Source: Aculops lycopersici | Lineage: Eukaryota > Arthropoda > Arachnida > Trombidiformes > Eriophyidae | DNA: 64,000 nt | Direction: 5' to 3' | NCBI GenBank assembly: GCA_015350385.1 | Contig: WNKI01000001.1 | Location: 8,211,689 to 8,275,688 of the forward strand | In this document: piece by piece, positions 29,247 to 38,829 of the stretch | Position numbering within the stretch: the first letter of the stretch is position 1 | Layout of the letters: each line of letters starts with the position of its first letter | Translations under genes and position numbers: made by a program | Notes under the pieces: model-generated | What the model saw: the letters and a program-made list of their open reading frames with translations, nothing else | Told to the model about the DNA's origin: nothing | Database searches by the model: none

Positions 29247-30742
29247 AATATTTCCTACTCTGTCCGATCTGAGGCAAGGTGATGGAGATTTTATTAAATA
29301 AAAGAAGTTCAGGTTTATACTTTGATACAGTACTATCCAAATATTTTGTCGCCTCTCACGCAGCTTCTTTCTAAATTTTGATGGGTTTGATATGTAATTT
29401 TAGGTGAGCGCGTGTTCTTGAAATCATGTAATAAAGTTATTCCCAGTAATGATGTAGGTTGGAGATGTTCTCTTGAAATTAGCGCGATATGCGCAGCCGA
29501 TGTGACGACTAAATAAATGAATTGTACTGTATTGATTATAGTTGATGAGAAAAATTAAAAGTGCATCATGAGCGACAACACGCGCAAACTTTGCATATAC
29601 CATGTGTTTATTTTTAAGAGAGAAATCGATGCCTCAGCGGGTCAGCTACCGCGCGTTTGCCCAGTAAGCTGGTAAGAGGGTGTGTCGGGTAGGCCCGTAC
29701 GCAAAAGAGTAAACTCATTAATATAGACGCATACAATAGACAGATTATTCTATCGAATTGCTCCACTCTCTTTTCGGAAATTTCCTTTCTATATTCGAGA
29801 GCCACTCCTGTCGGTCATCGACCTTGCAGAAAAAGCATCCTGCAAAATAGTCACCAACAGATTACGTGATTGGAAAAAGTGTGGCGGGAATTTGGGCTAT
29901 TGGGAAAGTCCCGAAATTTCAACCATGCCCCCTTTTCCCGTTCCAGTGACCAACAACACCCGAGAACTTGTTGCTAGTCTTGTTTCGAGACTTGAAATCA
30001 CCTTATTAGTTATCATTGTTTGGCTTGCATGCTCCTATGTGCGAACAACCACCCTTCATGGTGTCGAGATCTTCTTGTTTCGTAAACTAATTCTAATAAG
30101 ATCTTCCTGATCTAGATGACGTTTTTAACCGCCGAACATGCATTTATCGATTCCGCTTCAGTTAGTGATCAAGTAATCAAAGTCTGGCGCTGACTGCGCT
30201 AGTGAATGGGAACTTCGCCGAACAGTATCACTATTCTACTTGTCGATCTAGCGGTTTCCTCATTCTCAAATTTACACTGTTGATCTGTAAAATCACATTA
30301 CTCGAGTGGGGCAATGTGATTTCAATGCACTTGTTAGCACTGAAACAAAATCAGGAATGGTAGCTACTTGCTATGGAGCCATTCAGCATCAGATATTCTA
30401 CAAATGCATTTCAATTTCACAAGACTTGTCGACTTCTGAAGAGTGAGAGAGATCGAAAGTTCTGATTAAACTATCGCAATGAAAAACTTTGGACCAACGC
30501 GTTGTACCTGAGGAGTACGTGATGGACCCGATTATATGAGGATGGATGTGATGGAAGATGAATGCTGATTGAAACTATGGACTACTTGCGAAGCTACTTT
30601 TATCAAGCTCAACCTAATAAGTAGTTAGAATTCTTTGGTCTCAATTCGATACTGTATTGATAAATCCACCCAGGCCTCTCGTAAACAAAACTGGCTAGTA
30701 TAGAGATTGATTGGAGAAAAGGGAGGGTCTTTGGAGGTTAAG
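29247..30742. promoter_or_regulatory. Divergent region between the TAF5-like gene and the SLC17 gene
   Basis: About 1.5 kb without a supported gene. A 61-codon open frame with an ATG at about 29925 (plus) encodes one hydrophobic stretch (ITLLVIIVWLAC) and could be a tiny membrane protein, but nothing else supports it. A 63-codon minus frame ends at 29614. No tRNA B-box was recognised. Confidence 0.4.
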
Positions 30743-32854
30743 ATGAGTGAGACCATAGAAACAAATGAGGCATCATCAGATGTACCACCAAATGTGATAT
30801 TCAAGAGAATGGCAGACAATGACAAGAAACAAAATGATCGTCTCGGATCACAAACTTTCAATTCAAAATCAGGAAAGAATAGCGACCCCAATGGGCGGAC
30901 TAAGATTAGATTTTTGTTATGCACCTTGGGTTTATTATCCCTGACGACCAGTAATATGTCGAGAATGGTGCTGAATAACTGCATTACCTCCATGGTTGAC
31001 TCAACAACGTCATCCTTGTCCAACTCTCAGTTATCTGAAGATGGTTCATGTCCTTGGCCGGAGGAGGAAAGTTCGGTAGCGACAACTACCTGTTCACCGA
31101 GTGAGTCGTCGACAAGCGCCGAGTTTCAAACAACCACCAAACTTCATCAACTAGATTCAACCACAACGTTTGGACCCATACGAACCTTTACACAATCGAC
31201 AACATCTCCATCTCTACCTCATATCACAACAACAACTACTACTACTACTACTACCATAGCTTCAGAAACAAGCACCAAAAATGAGGATCTTGATGAATCA
31301 AAACTAGATTCAACGGATGAACAAGGAACTACATCTGAAGATGTCGAGGCCTTCCTCGAGGATCTAACTTCAAATGAGCCACCTGTTAAGGAAGATGAAA
31401 CTGGCGTTGAGATCAGAATGAACAGTACCGAAGAGGTGGTGATTGTGGCCAATCGTTTCAAGTGGTCCATCAAGCAGCAGAGCGTTTTGTTGGGAGGCTT
31501 CTATTATAGCTACTTTGTCTTTATGATCCTCGGCGGTCGTATGGCTGAAGTCTATGGATCAAAGTATGTGCTAATCTTGAGTGTTGCCGGATCGGCAGTG
31601 ATAAATTTGGCAACACCATGGATGGCAAACACTAGCTTTGAGTTGCTAGTTTGCTCGCGAATCCTTCTGGGTGCCATTCAATCTGGAGTATTTCCGGGAA
31701 TGTACGCGCTAATTGGCAAGTGGCTAACAATGAGCGAAGCGAGTATCTATGCGCCACTGATCAAGGTCTTTCTAAGGCTTGGTATGATGATGGGCACACT
31801 AATGCCAGGAATCTTTTCCGATTGGCCTAGTGTTTTCTATTTCACTGGCTTCGTTTGCACACTCTGGTCGGTGGTTTGGTTGCTCTTGGCCAGCTCAACT
31901 CCGCAAGAGAATGCCTACGTAAACAAGTTAGAATTAGAACACATCATGAAGAAGAAGCCAAAGCCGAAAGAGGAAGAGGTTGAAGAGATTGAAATGAGCA
32001 ACTATGAGAAGAATGAAGATAGACAGAGTAGGCCAACGTCGCCGGTGAACTCCAGCAAAACTCTCAAAACTCCCTGGATGAAAATACTCACTAATCCTTC
32101 GGTAATTGGACTCATTTTGGCCAAATTAACCTTCAACTATGCATTAGACTTTTTCGCAATCCTATTGCCTTCCTATCTCAAATATGTTCACCATGCAACA
32201 AAGGAACAGATTAGCCTTATAACTACAATGTTATTTTCAGTCCAAGTGCTACTCGTTGTCTTCGTTGGTTGGCTTGCCAAGTATATGGTTAAAGCTGAGC
32301 CCTTGGGTCTATCTAAAACAGGCGTGAGAAAATCTTTTCAAGCGATTGCTAGTTATGGTCTTGGCGTTATTTTAATCTTAGCCACCTACAACGATTGCAA
32401 CCTTACATTTCTAGGCGTCCTACTTCAAATAGCCTCACTTGCATCAATGTTTACAGCCGGAGGCGAGACAATGCTGCCCTATGATCTGAGCCTCGAGTAT
32501 CCGGCCACAATTATGGCCATAGCTAACAGTATTGCAAATGTCTCTGGCATCACAATTACAACTTTGGCTGGTCTAATTTTGGGTGACCACGGGGGCAGTT
32601 ATGATAGATGGAACATATTGATTCGTTTGATTGGCGGGACAAACATCCTTGGAGGTTTGGCCTTCAGTATTCTTGTCAAAGCAGAGCCCATTGACTTTTC
32701 ATCAAATGGCTCGAAGATTCATGGTATCGAATCAAACGATCGGATGGAGAATGTTGTTGTCGTTTCCAAGTCTTTTAATAAAATTGAAGATGGACAGACG
32801 ACTGAGGTGCCAACGGAAGGTCAAGTGTCACAGCAGAATGGTAAGATAGATTAG
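30743..32854 (+). CDS. SLC17-type major facilitator transporter with long Ser/Thr/Glu-rich lumenal loop
   Basis: Anion transporter of the SLC17 branch of the MFS (sialin, vesicular glutamate or Na/phosphate type). Intronless, 703 residues from the ATG at 30743. TM1 (FLLCTLGLLSLTTSN) carries the SRMVLNNCI segment typical of the family. The lumenal loop between TM1 and TM2 spans about 80-240 and is almost entirely Ser/Thr/Glu/Asp with a poly-Thr run; such loops are normally under 80 residues. WSIKQQSVLLGGFYYSYFVFMILGGRMAEVYGSK and SRILLGAIQSGVFPGMYALIGKW match SLC17 TM2-TM4. A second helical half follows the cytosolic KKKPKPKEEE linker. Substrate cannot be read from sequence. Confidence 0.85.
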   Translation: MSETIETNEASSDVPPNVIFKRMADNDKKQNDRLGSQTFNSKSGKNSDPNGRTKIRFLLCTLGLLSLTTSNMSRMVLNNCITSMVDSTTSSLSNSQLSEDGSCPWPEEESSVATTTCSPSESSTSAEFQTTTKLHQLDSTTTFGPIRTFTQSTTSPSLPHITTTTTTTTTTIASETSTKNEDLDESKLDSTDEQGTTSEDVEAFLEDLTSNEPPVKEDETGVEIRMNSTEEVVIVANRFKWSIKQQSVLLGGFYYSYFVFMILGGRMAEVYGSKYVLILSVAGSAVINLATPWMANTSFELLVCSRILLGAIQSGVFPGMYALIGKWLTMSEASIYAPLIKVFLRLGMMMGTLMPGIFSDWPSVFYFTGFVCTLWSVVWLLLASSTPQENAYVNKLELEHIMKKKPKPKEEEVEEIEMSNYEKNEDRQSRPTSPVNSSKTLKTPWMKILTNPSVIGLILAKLTFNYALDFFAILLPSYLKYVHHATKEQISLITTMLFSVQVLLVVFVGWLAKYMVKAEPLGLSKTGVRKSFQAIASYGLGVILILATYNDCNLTFLGVLLQIASLASMFTAGGETMLPYDLSLEYPATIMAIANSIANVSGITITTLAGLILGDHGGSYDRWNILIRLIGGTNILGGLAFSILVKAEPIDFSSNGSKIHGIESNDRMENVVVVSKSFNKIEDGQTTEVPTEGQVSQQNGKID

Positions 32855-32886
32855 TCTTGACAAAAGGATAGTTAAGCATACTTATC

Positions 32887-32899
32887 AATAAATTTTATT
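32887..32899. terminator. Palindromic bidirectional poly(A) signal
   Basis: AATAAA-T-TTTATT: a plus-strand signal for the SLC17 gene, 33 bases after its stop, directly abutting a minus-strand signal for the converging four-TM gene. Confidence 0.6.
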
Positions 32900-33088
32900 G
32901 CTATACAGTGTACCAAAAATCTAACCGACAAACTTGCGCATCTTCATGCTTCCCCTGCCATAGGAAAATTATATCATTAGACATGTACAGTCTATATAGC
33001 GAATTTTTGACTGGTTAGATTTTGGGCAGACTGTTTAATGATCATTTTTATATACAATACACGATTGATTCGTCAAGAGGCCACCTGT

Positions 33089-34393
33089 TTAGCGCCTACT
33101 GCTAGCTGCGCGGCGTCTTTTGACCGCTAGCATTAGATAGATGGTTAGTGTGGTCATTACAAGCATATAAACATGTAAGATTATAATACCAAAGAGTAAA
33201 CCCAATAAAGAGGTTAGATTGACTGGATTATAATCTATCCTTTGGGTAAAGTGTACAATCGATAGGACAACCAGAAGCGCCAAAGACGAAATGTCCACTA
33301 GGCAGCCAATTATTAGTATGAACAGTATATCAAATAATATTGCTCCAGCTAATACAATGAACCATGTAGCGCTTAGAATTAGGTTCAACATTGAGAATCT
33401 CATCTTGATTGATGTTAGCCATATTGAAATTTGATCTTGAGTTGCAAACTGATGAACTAAAACTGTAATAAGTAGGTCGATCCCCATCAAGACAATCAAT
33501 AATGTTTTGACATATTTCAAATTAACATTTTGCTTGATGGATAATGGGTGAGTTGCGCAATTATTATTGGAACTCCCACCTGTTAATTCACTTAAGCTAT
33601 GCAAATGGGCAGTGCTATTGGTTGTGGTCGATGGTTGATTCAGTGATAATCTAGACTGCTGCTGCTGATTACAAAGTTTGTTGTTTTTTGTTATTTGATA
33701 CTGCGAATTGGAAGCTAGATAGCTCTTGCCACTACCAATCTCGCCACCGAGTACACCTTGACTTGACTGATGGTGCATCTCTTTGCTTAGGTCCATTATG
33801 GAACCGATTGAATTTGGCTGCTTGCCGCTGGTTAAAACTAATTGGCCGCCAATATTTATGGAAGTTGGTTGCATATGACCAGCATCATCATCGTTATTGT
33901 CGTCATCATCATCATCGTCGTCGTCTTCGAGATCAATATCAGTTGATATATTATCCACCTGGCGATGAGTTAATTGATGCTTATGATGATCGCAATAAGG
34001 TAGATCATTGGATATAGAAATCTTTCTATCCTTGAGTAGATCAACAAGAGAGGCGGCCGAAGTGGTGGCCGCGGAGCTAGGTGCCGATATATGCTTTATG
34101 CTCTTGTACTTTGACGGACCGCTAGCCACCTGTTGCTGTTGTTGTTGCTGCTGCTGTTTAACTTGATGCTGCTTGGAAGCTGAAGTTGATTGATACTTTT
34201 TCTGAAAACTACTCATTGATTTCTCACTCGTCACTACCGCCACAGTTGCTATCGACGCTAAATTGTCACTTCCTATCAAGTTCTTCTGCTTACCACTTGT
34301 TGACCAATTGGACCGCTGCCGATTGACTCTGGAAGTGCCGGCACTAGCACTACCACTACTTGTTGCCTTTTTTGCCGCGCTACTAATTGGCAT
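33089..34393 (-). CDS. Orphan four-TM protein with long polar N-terminus
   Basis: I do not recognise the family. Intronless as read, 434 residues from the first ATG in frame (34393). Residues 1 to about 285 are low complexity: Ser/Thr/Lys-rich, a Gln run, an Asp-only stretch (DDDDDDDDDNNDDD-like), then Gln/Asn/Ser. The last 145 residues hold four hydrophobic segments: TLLIVLMGIDLLITVLV, NLILSATWFIVLAGAIL with FDILFILIIGCLVDIS, LALLVVLSIVHF, and GLLFGIIILHVYMLVMTTLTIYLML. It ends in a basic tail (VKRRRAASSRR). Layout suggests a LAPTM-like or tetraspan-type endomembrane protein, but no signature residues support a specific assignment. A longer 5' part through splicing cannot be excluded. Confidence 0.65.
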   Translation of the reverse strand: MPISSAAKKATSSGSASAGTSRVNRQRSNWSTSGKQKNLIGSDNLASIATVAVVTSEKSMSSFQKKYQSTSASKQHQVKQQQQQQQQQVASGPSKYKSIKHISAPSSAATTSAASLVDLLKDRKISISNDLPYCDHHKHQLTHRQVDNISTDIDLEDDDDDDDDDNNDDDAGHMQPTSINIGGQLVLTSGKQPNSIGSIMDLSKEMHHQSSQGVLGGEIGSGKSYLASNSQYQITKNNKLCNQQQQSRLSLNQPSTTTNSTAHLHSLSELTGGSSNNNCATHPLSIKQNVNLKYVKTLLIVLMGIDLLITVLVHQFATQDQISIWLTSIKMRFSMLNLILSATWFIVLAGAILFDILFILIIGCLVDISSLALLVVLSIVHFTQRIDYNPVNLTSLLGLLFGIIILHVYMLVMTTLTIYLMLAVKRRRAASSRR

Positions 34394-37382
34394 TTGGCTT
34401 CTCGTCGCGGTGCGCACCTGCCGTCCTGATAATGACGACAAATGCTGATGCTCACAAGAACAAACAAACACAGGCACATGAACACTCACGCTTCTGCCTA
34501 ATCTAGTTTTGGCTAGCCAACAGGTGGGAATGGGACAACTGAATTAACGGGGTTTTCTTGAGTTATGTGTGTGAAACGAGCCGCAAGCGAAGTTCGAAAC
34601 CAATTTTCATCTACCTAGCATATGACAATCTGATCGAGGAAAACACTAGATTGCATTCAAGATCATTCATTTGCTTGATACTTTTCACCAAGAAGATTGT
34701 TGTCGCTACCACTGTTGCTGTTCTAGAGATAAAGTTGCAGATAAGTATGCGCAAGTTTTCTTTACTTACGTCTCGGCAAGCCTTCAAAAATGTCGCTATC
34801 CATCATGGACAAAGTTAGCTGGTGTTGCTGCAAAGGCAATATACAAAGAGATATCAAGTAAAATAGTGGCTGCAACAAGAACTCAGCATCAAGTTTTAGA
34901 GCAACGAAGACTGCAACAACTTTTTGTTCCAATTAAAGTCGACGAGCCAAGCGACAAGAGCAACAGGTGAGCTGAATAAACAATTGGTCAGCAAGTGAAT
35001 TGATGCAAACTTTGAGTAGTTTTGTCGCCGTTGTTGTTATCATAAGCTAAAGCTTGAAATTGAGTGAATGATAGAGTAAGTGTCTAACAGTCAGTCAGTC
35101 AGTTAGTTTGGCTCAGTTATCCAGGTAAATTGGTACATGTGAATTTAGGCGTACAGGTGGTTCGCTTGAGCAATTCTCGAATCTTGATAGTTGTGTTGCG
35201 TTGTTAGATTGTGCTCAGCTTATTACCAAACTTACAGCACCATTTGTATCAAGGATATACTTTTGCGAAGCCTAGAAAATCATTCAAACGAGTAAAAAAG
35301 TTAACTCGCTGCTTACTTGTTGAGTCGTTAAAGGCTCTCTTATCCAAGAGATTCCGTTAGCTTTTTTCTTCTCGACAAGATCCCTATATCTCATGTGTTG
35401 CTCATTTAGTTACGTTAAGTTACGTTTCGCTCCCCCACCACCGTTGAATGTGTAGAGTGTGAAGCTGCTTGAAACCCAACTTGTTGCGTCACGATTCAAA
35501 GTTTCGGTAGTATTGGATTCATTGCCACTCAATGAAAAAAGTGGCCAGTCAACATAAAGACGGAATAGATGGGGGAGTAGAAGTGATTCACTCTGAGCAA
35601 CAACTTGTTACGATGCACGACTTGATATTTCGCCAGAATCCTGGAGGTAAAATTAGCCAGATAAACTTGCTAACCTTGATCAATTGAATTTGCCAGGCAA
35701 AGATTCGCGAGAGAAATACCTGATCCAGCAAACTCATAAGCGTCGTCGGGCGCGGCCATTGGCTTGCCATGGGGCTCGCCAGGTTACTTGACGTGGCGGG
35801 CTGTTATTATGTAACAAAATCACCAGCTCAGTATGTTAGCTTATGTAATTGGCTAGCAGTGGACTCGCATCATGTATGCCGATTTTCCATCATAATCATC
35901 ATAAACTTTTCGCCGAATGATAGTTGTACTCAGGCTGCTGGTCAGCCGACGCCGAGTAGCTCAGTCCATTATTTAATGGGAGGATTGCTCACCCTCACAC
36001 AGGAGCTTATAATGTTATGTTTCGTTCTGCTTGGTAGGTTTTTGTGGCCAGCAAAGAAGAAGGCAAGCAAGCAGACTATATAAATGACTAACAAAACTGT
36101 GGTGTGATGCAATCAAGTGGTGATGGCCACATCGTGCAAAGTGCAAGAGAGAAAGTGGGCAAGTTTTAGAGATTTGAGTGGCTAAATAGTGAAAGCAAAC
36201 TTTTCCCATTGTGACCCCAAGTTTTGGGGTCCAAAACCCGGAGAGCTCTTTGGTCGCTCTTCTCTCAAATTTGCGAAAGCAACAACTTGAATCCAACCGT
36301 TGGGCCTATTTATTGGCACAGGGCACAGGAAGAGTGCCCAACAAGATGATGAAATGGGCCGACGTTCATCTCTAATACAAATCTAATGGCAATTTGCTTT
36401 ACTCTAACGTATACAAAGTTCACACTGTATGCAGATTGGGCGAGAATTCTGCCCAATTTGCCCAAAGAAGGCTGGCAAAAGTTGGCACAGTGGACGGGCG
36501 GCACAGTAGAGCGGGCGCCATAGTGGCGCGCTCTTCTCACAATTTTTCCAACCGTTAAACGAATCCAACTTTTTCGGGTGTGTTTCTGCATTGTGTTGGT
36601 CCTCGAGTGCGAGTTTATGCAAGTTGTACGAGCAAATCCTGCAGTGAATCCCCATTGGCTGCCGCTGCAGGAGTTGAGTGGCAGCCTCGCGCTTCTTCTG
36701 TGCTGCAAGCAGGCAGACAGACTGGCAGGTAGCCAAACACACAGACGGACGGCCTAGGAACAGCGCGCCCAGCAAGCGCCAAAAGCATTGGCTCGTTCGT
36801 CGGTTCCTTTCTGCAGGCTGCTGATACTGCTGCAATGGTCGGCGCGAGGAGACGTGTAGCCGCCACTGCGTCCACCGAAGCAGCAGCAGCAGCCGCTATC
36901 TCTATTGGGTTGCTGCATGCACTCTATCGAAGGCGCCAAATTTACGCACACACTTTACTTGATGCAACAACCAATGGGAATATACTCACTTGAAAACTGG
37001 TATACTAGAAACTGGAGATAGACTGTTGCTGCTGCTGCTGCTGCTGCCGCCGCTTCTGCCGCTCATCTGTGTATATGTTTGCATTGAACATTGTATAGCC
37101 CGCCGCTGACATTAGGGATAGACACAAGAGAATACCCCAAAATCAATTATTGTCATCAATTAGCTAAGCATAATAATTTTAATTCTACTTTTATAGGAAT
37201 TTCCGATCTCTTAATTACTGATCAAACTAATTCTTGGCTATTAAACCAGCAGTTGCTACTTGTGGATAAAATCTTGAAGCAAGCAAGATTAACAACAACA
37301 GCAACAGCAGACTTTCACCAACAATAACAACAACAACAACCACCACCATTACCATCACAATAAATCTAACCTACTACATATA
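34394..37382. promoter_or_regulatory. 3 kb non-coding region upstream of the four-TM gene and the CaaX protein
   Basis: No supported exon. Contains a (CAGT)n microsatellite near 35090-35105, a perfect GACCCCAA/TTGGGGTC inverted repeat at 36213-36231, a (CTG)n tract at about 37025-37050, CAG repeats near 36880, and CAACAGGTG E-boxes near 34518 and 34961. The last 60 bases before the CaaX gene are CAACAA-rich, as in other leaders here. Confidence 0.5.
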
Positions 37383-37874
37383 ATGACCAAACAAACTCCA
37401 GCCAAGAGGACGGCCTCAAAGCCAATCAAGAGCACACCGCGACCAAAGGCTTCATCAAATGCAAAAACAACACCGAACTCTATTAAGAAGAGGCCGGCCT
37501 CGGCTAAGAAAGCATCAGCCAGTAAGTCGTCGGCGCGTCGATCGGCGAGCACCCGCAAGTCGACATCTGCCAATAGATCCTCAGTGTCGCCTATTAAGGA
37601 GCTAAGTTTTACTGCAAGTCCAGAGAAGCCAGAGTTTAAGACACCTGTAAAGCCAGCCAGCGCTGCAAAGAGGAAGCCAGCCAGTAGCGCCAAGAAGACC
37701 ACTGCCTCTCGCACTCCTGCCAGATCGGCCAACAAGTCCACAAGACCCTCGTCGAGAGCCTCGGCCTCCAGACCCTCAAGTCCAAGCAAGTCCACGAGCA
37801 CCAACTCACTTGTGGACTCGTCGATGGCTGGTAACTTGAGTAATGTTTTGAGAGACTATTGTGCCATCATATGA
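37383..37874 (+). CDS. Small Lys/Ser/Ala-rich basic protein ending in a CaaX box
   Basis: Family not recognised. 163 residues, no intron. The body is almost only Lys, Arg, Ser, Ala, Thr and Pro, with repeated S/T-P-x-K/R-like motifs (STPRPK, SPIKE, SPEKPE, SPSK) as seen in linker-histone tails and CDK substrates. No globular H1 domain is present. The last residues, NLSNVLRDYCAII, end exactly in Cys-Ala-Ile-Ile, a classic CaaX prenylation box, followed by TGA. The expected product would be a lipid-anchored, highly basic protein at the plasma membrane or nuclear envelope. CAACAA-rich leader and AT-rich 3' flank support a real transcript; low complexity lowers certainty. Confidence 0.6.
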   Translation: MTKQTPAKRTASKPIKSTPRPKASSNAKTTPNSIKKRPASAKKASASKSSARRSASTRKSTSANRSSVSPIKELSFTASPEKPEFKTPVKPASAAKRKPASSAKKTTASRTPARSANKSTRPSSRASASRPSSPSKSTSTNSLVDSSMAGNLSNVLRDYCAII

Positions 37875-38410
37875 GGGATATAAATGAATTAGAATCAACA
37901 ATGGCAAATAATCATCATGAATGAGGAATGCAGAATTACTAGTACCACTTCTACTACGACCACTACGACTACTACTACCAAAACCACTCTCAATCAATCA
38001 TCGAGTCAATCGATGCATTATTACATGGGATTGAATGCCATATTATAAGTATGTCATCATTAGAAAATTTGTGTCAAAAGAAACAAGCTCAACAACAATA
38101 TTATTTTATATACAACTAAAAATAACAAGAAGGAGAGAAGTAGAGATGTGAATGTAAATAGTTTTTTATACAAGCAACATTTTACTTGTACATATATAGA
38201 ACCACTACAATCATCAAAACCGCCAACACACAACGAGAAAGGGTACAAGTCGCTCTCGGAAGTAAAAAAATTGACCAACTATACATGAAATTTGGATAGA
38301 TAATGTATGTCCGGAGACTTTATCGACTTCATCTCGATCTAAAATTGCCACTAAAACTATGGATTGATTACACGGATTCTCTTATAAGACCACTCATCAT
38401 CTTTATTACG
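37875..38410. other. 3' flank of the CaaX gene
   Basis: AT-rich, with CTACTACTAC-type simple sequence at about 37945-37980 and no recognisable gene. It also receives the 3' end of the candidate small gene at 38411-38679. Confidence 0.45.
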
Positions 38411-38679
38411 CTATTTCAAAAACTGAAATTAAACTAAAAACTATTTAGGGTGTGTTTTTATACACAACACAATTAATCTTATTCTGTACATTAGTCGTTG
38501 AATCTTACCCTAAAAAATGCAAAGCTTGATCTTAAGACGTCCTCGTCTAGAGGATTTAGCGCGTTAGCTTGCTGCAGTTTTCTACTGTTAGCCATAGGGC
38601 TGGCTTCCACGCCCACTCGACGCACAACGCGCGACCATGCGAAAACCACCTTATTTACATCAATTTTCACAACATTCAT
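38411..38679 (-). CDS. Candidate small two-exon gene, 60 residues
   Basis: Not recognised. An ATG at 38679 opens a 57-codon exon to 38509, ending AGG|GTAAGA. Eighty-six bases later a TTTCAG acceptor leads to a 12-base coding exon (38411-38422) with stop, giving 60 residues. A minus-strand AATAAA (38402-38407) follows after three bases. Composition is not low complexity: basic and amphipathic (VVFAWSRVVRRVGVEASP, NALNPLDEDVLRSSFAFFR), as in small mitochondrial proteins. It would be divergent from PATJ across 150 bp. The unspliced reading gives 62 residues. Could be spurious. Confidence 0.35.
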
Positions 38680-38829
38680 GGAGCATTTGCACCATGATAA
38701 CTTACCTAATAAGTAACTAGCGCAATATTCAAATAAATTTATCTAACTCCAATGATCTTCAAGATCGATTAGATTGGATAAACCATGATTTAGACTCAAT
38801 TTTATATCAAAATTGTGGCATTCCCAAAA

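Noticed and set aside
29620..29710. tRNA-like GC-rich segment
   Set aside because: No A-box/B-box pair and no cloverleaf could be drawn; no tRNA B-box consensus found elsewhere in non-coding DNA.
29925..30110. 61-codon frame with one hydrophobic segment
   Set aside because: Too short and without conserved sequence, splice or poly(A) support to call; mentioned in the intergenic entry only.
34394..34489. Longer N-terminus of the four-TM protein
   Set aside because: The frame extends upstream to 34489 without an ATG; the first ATG in frame is at 34393.
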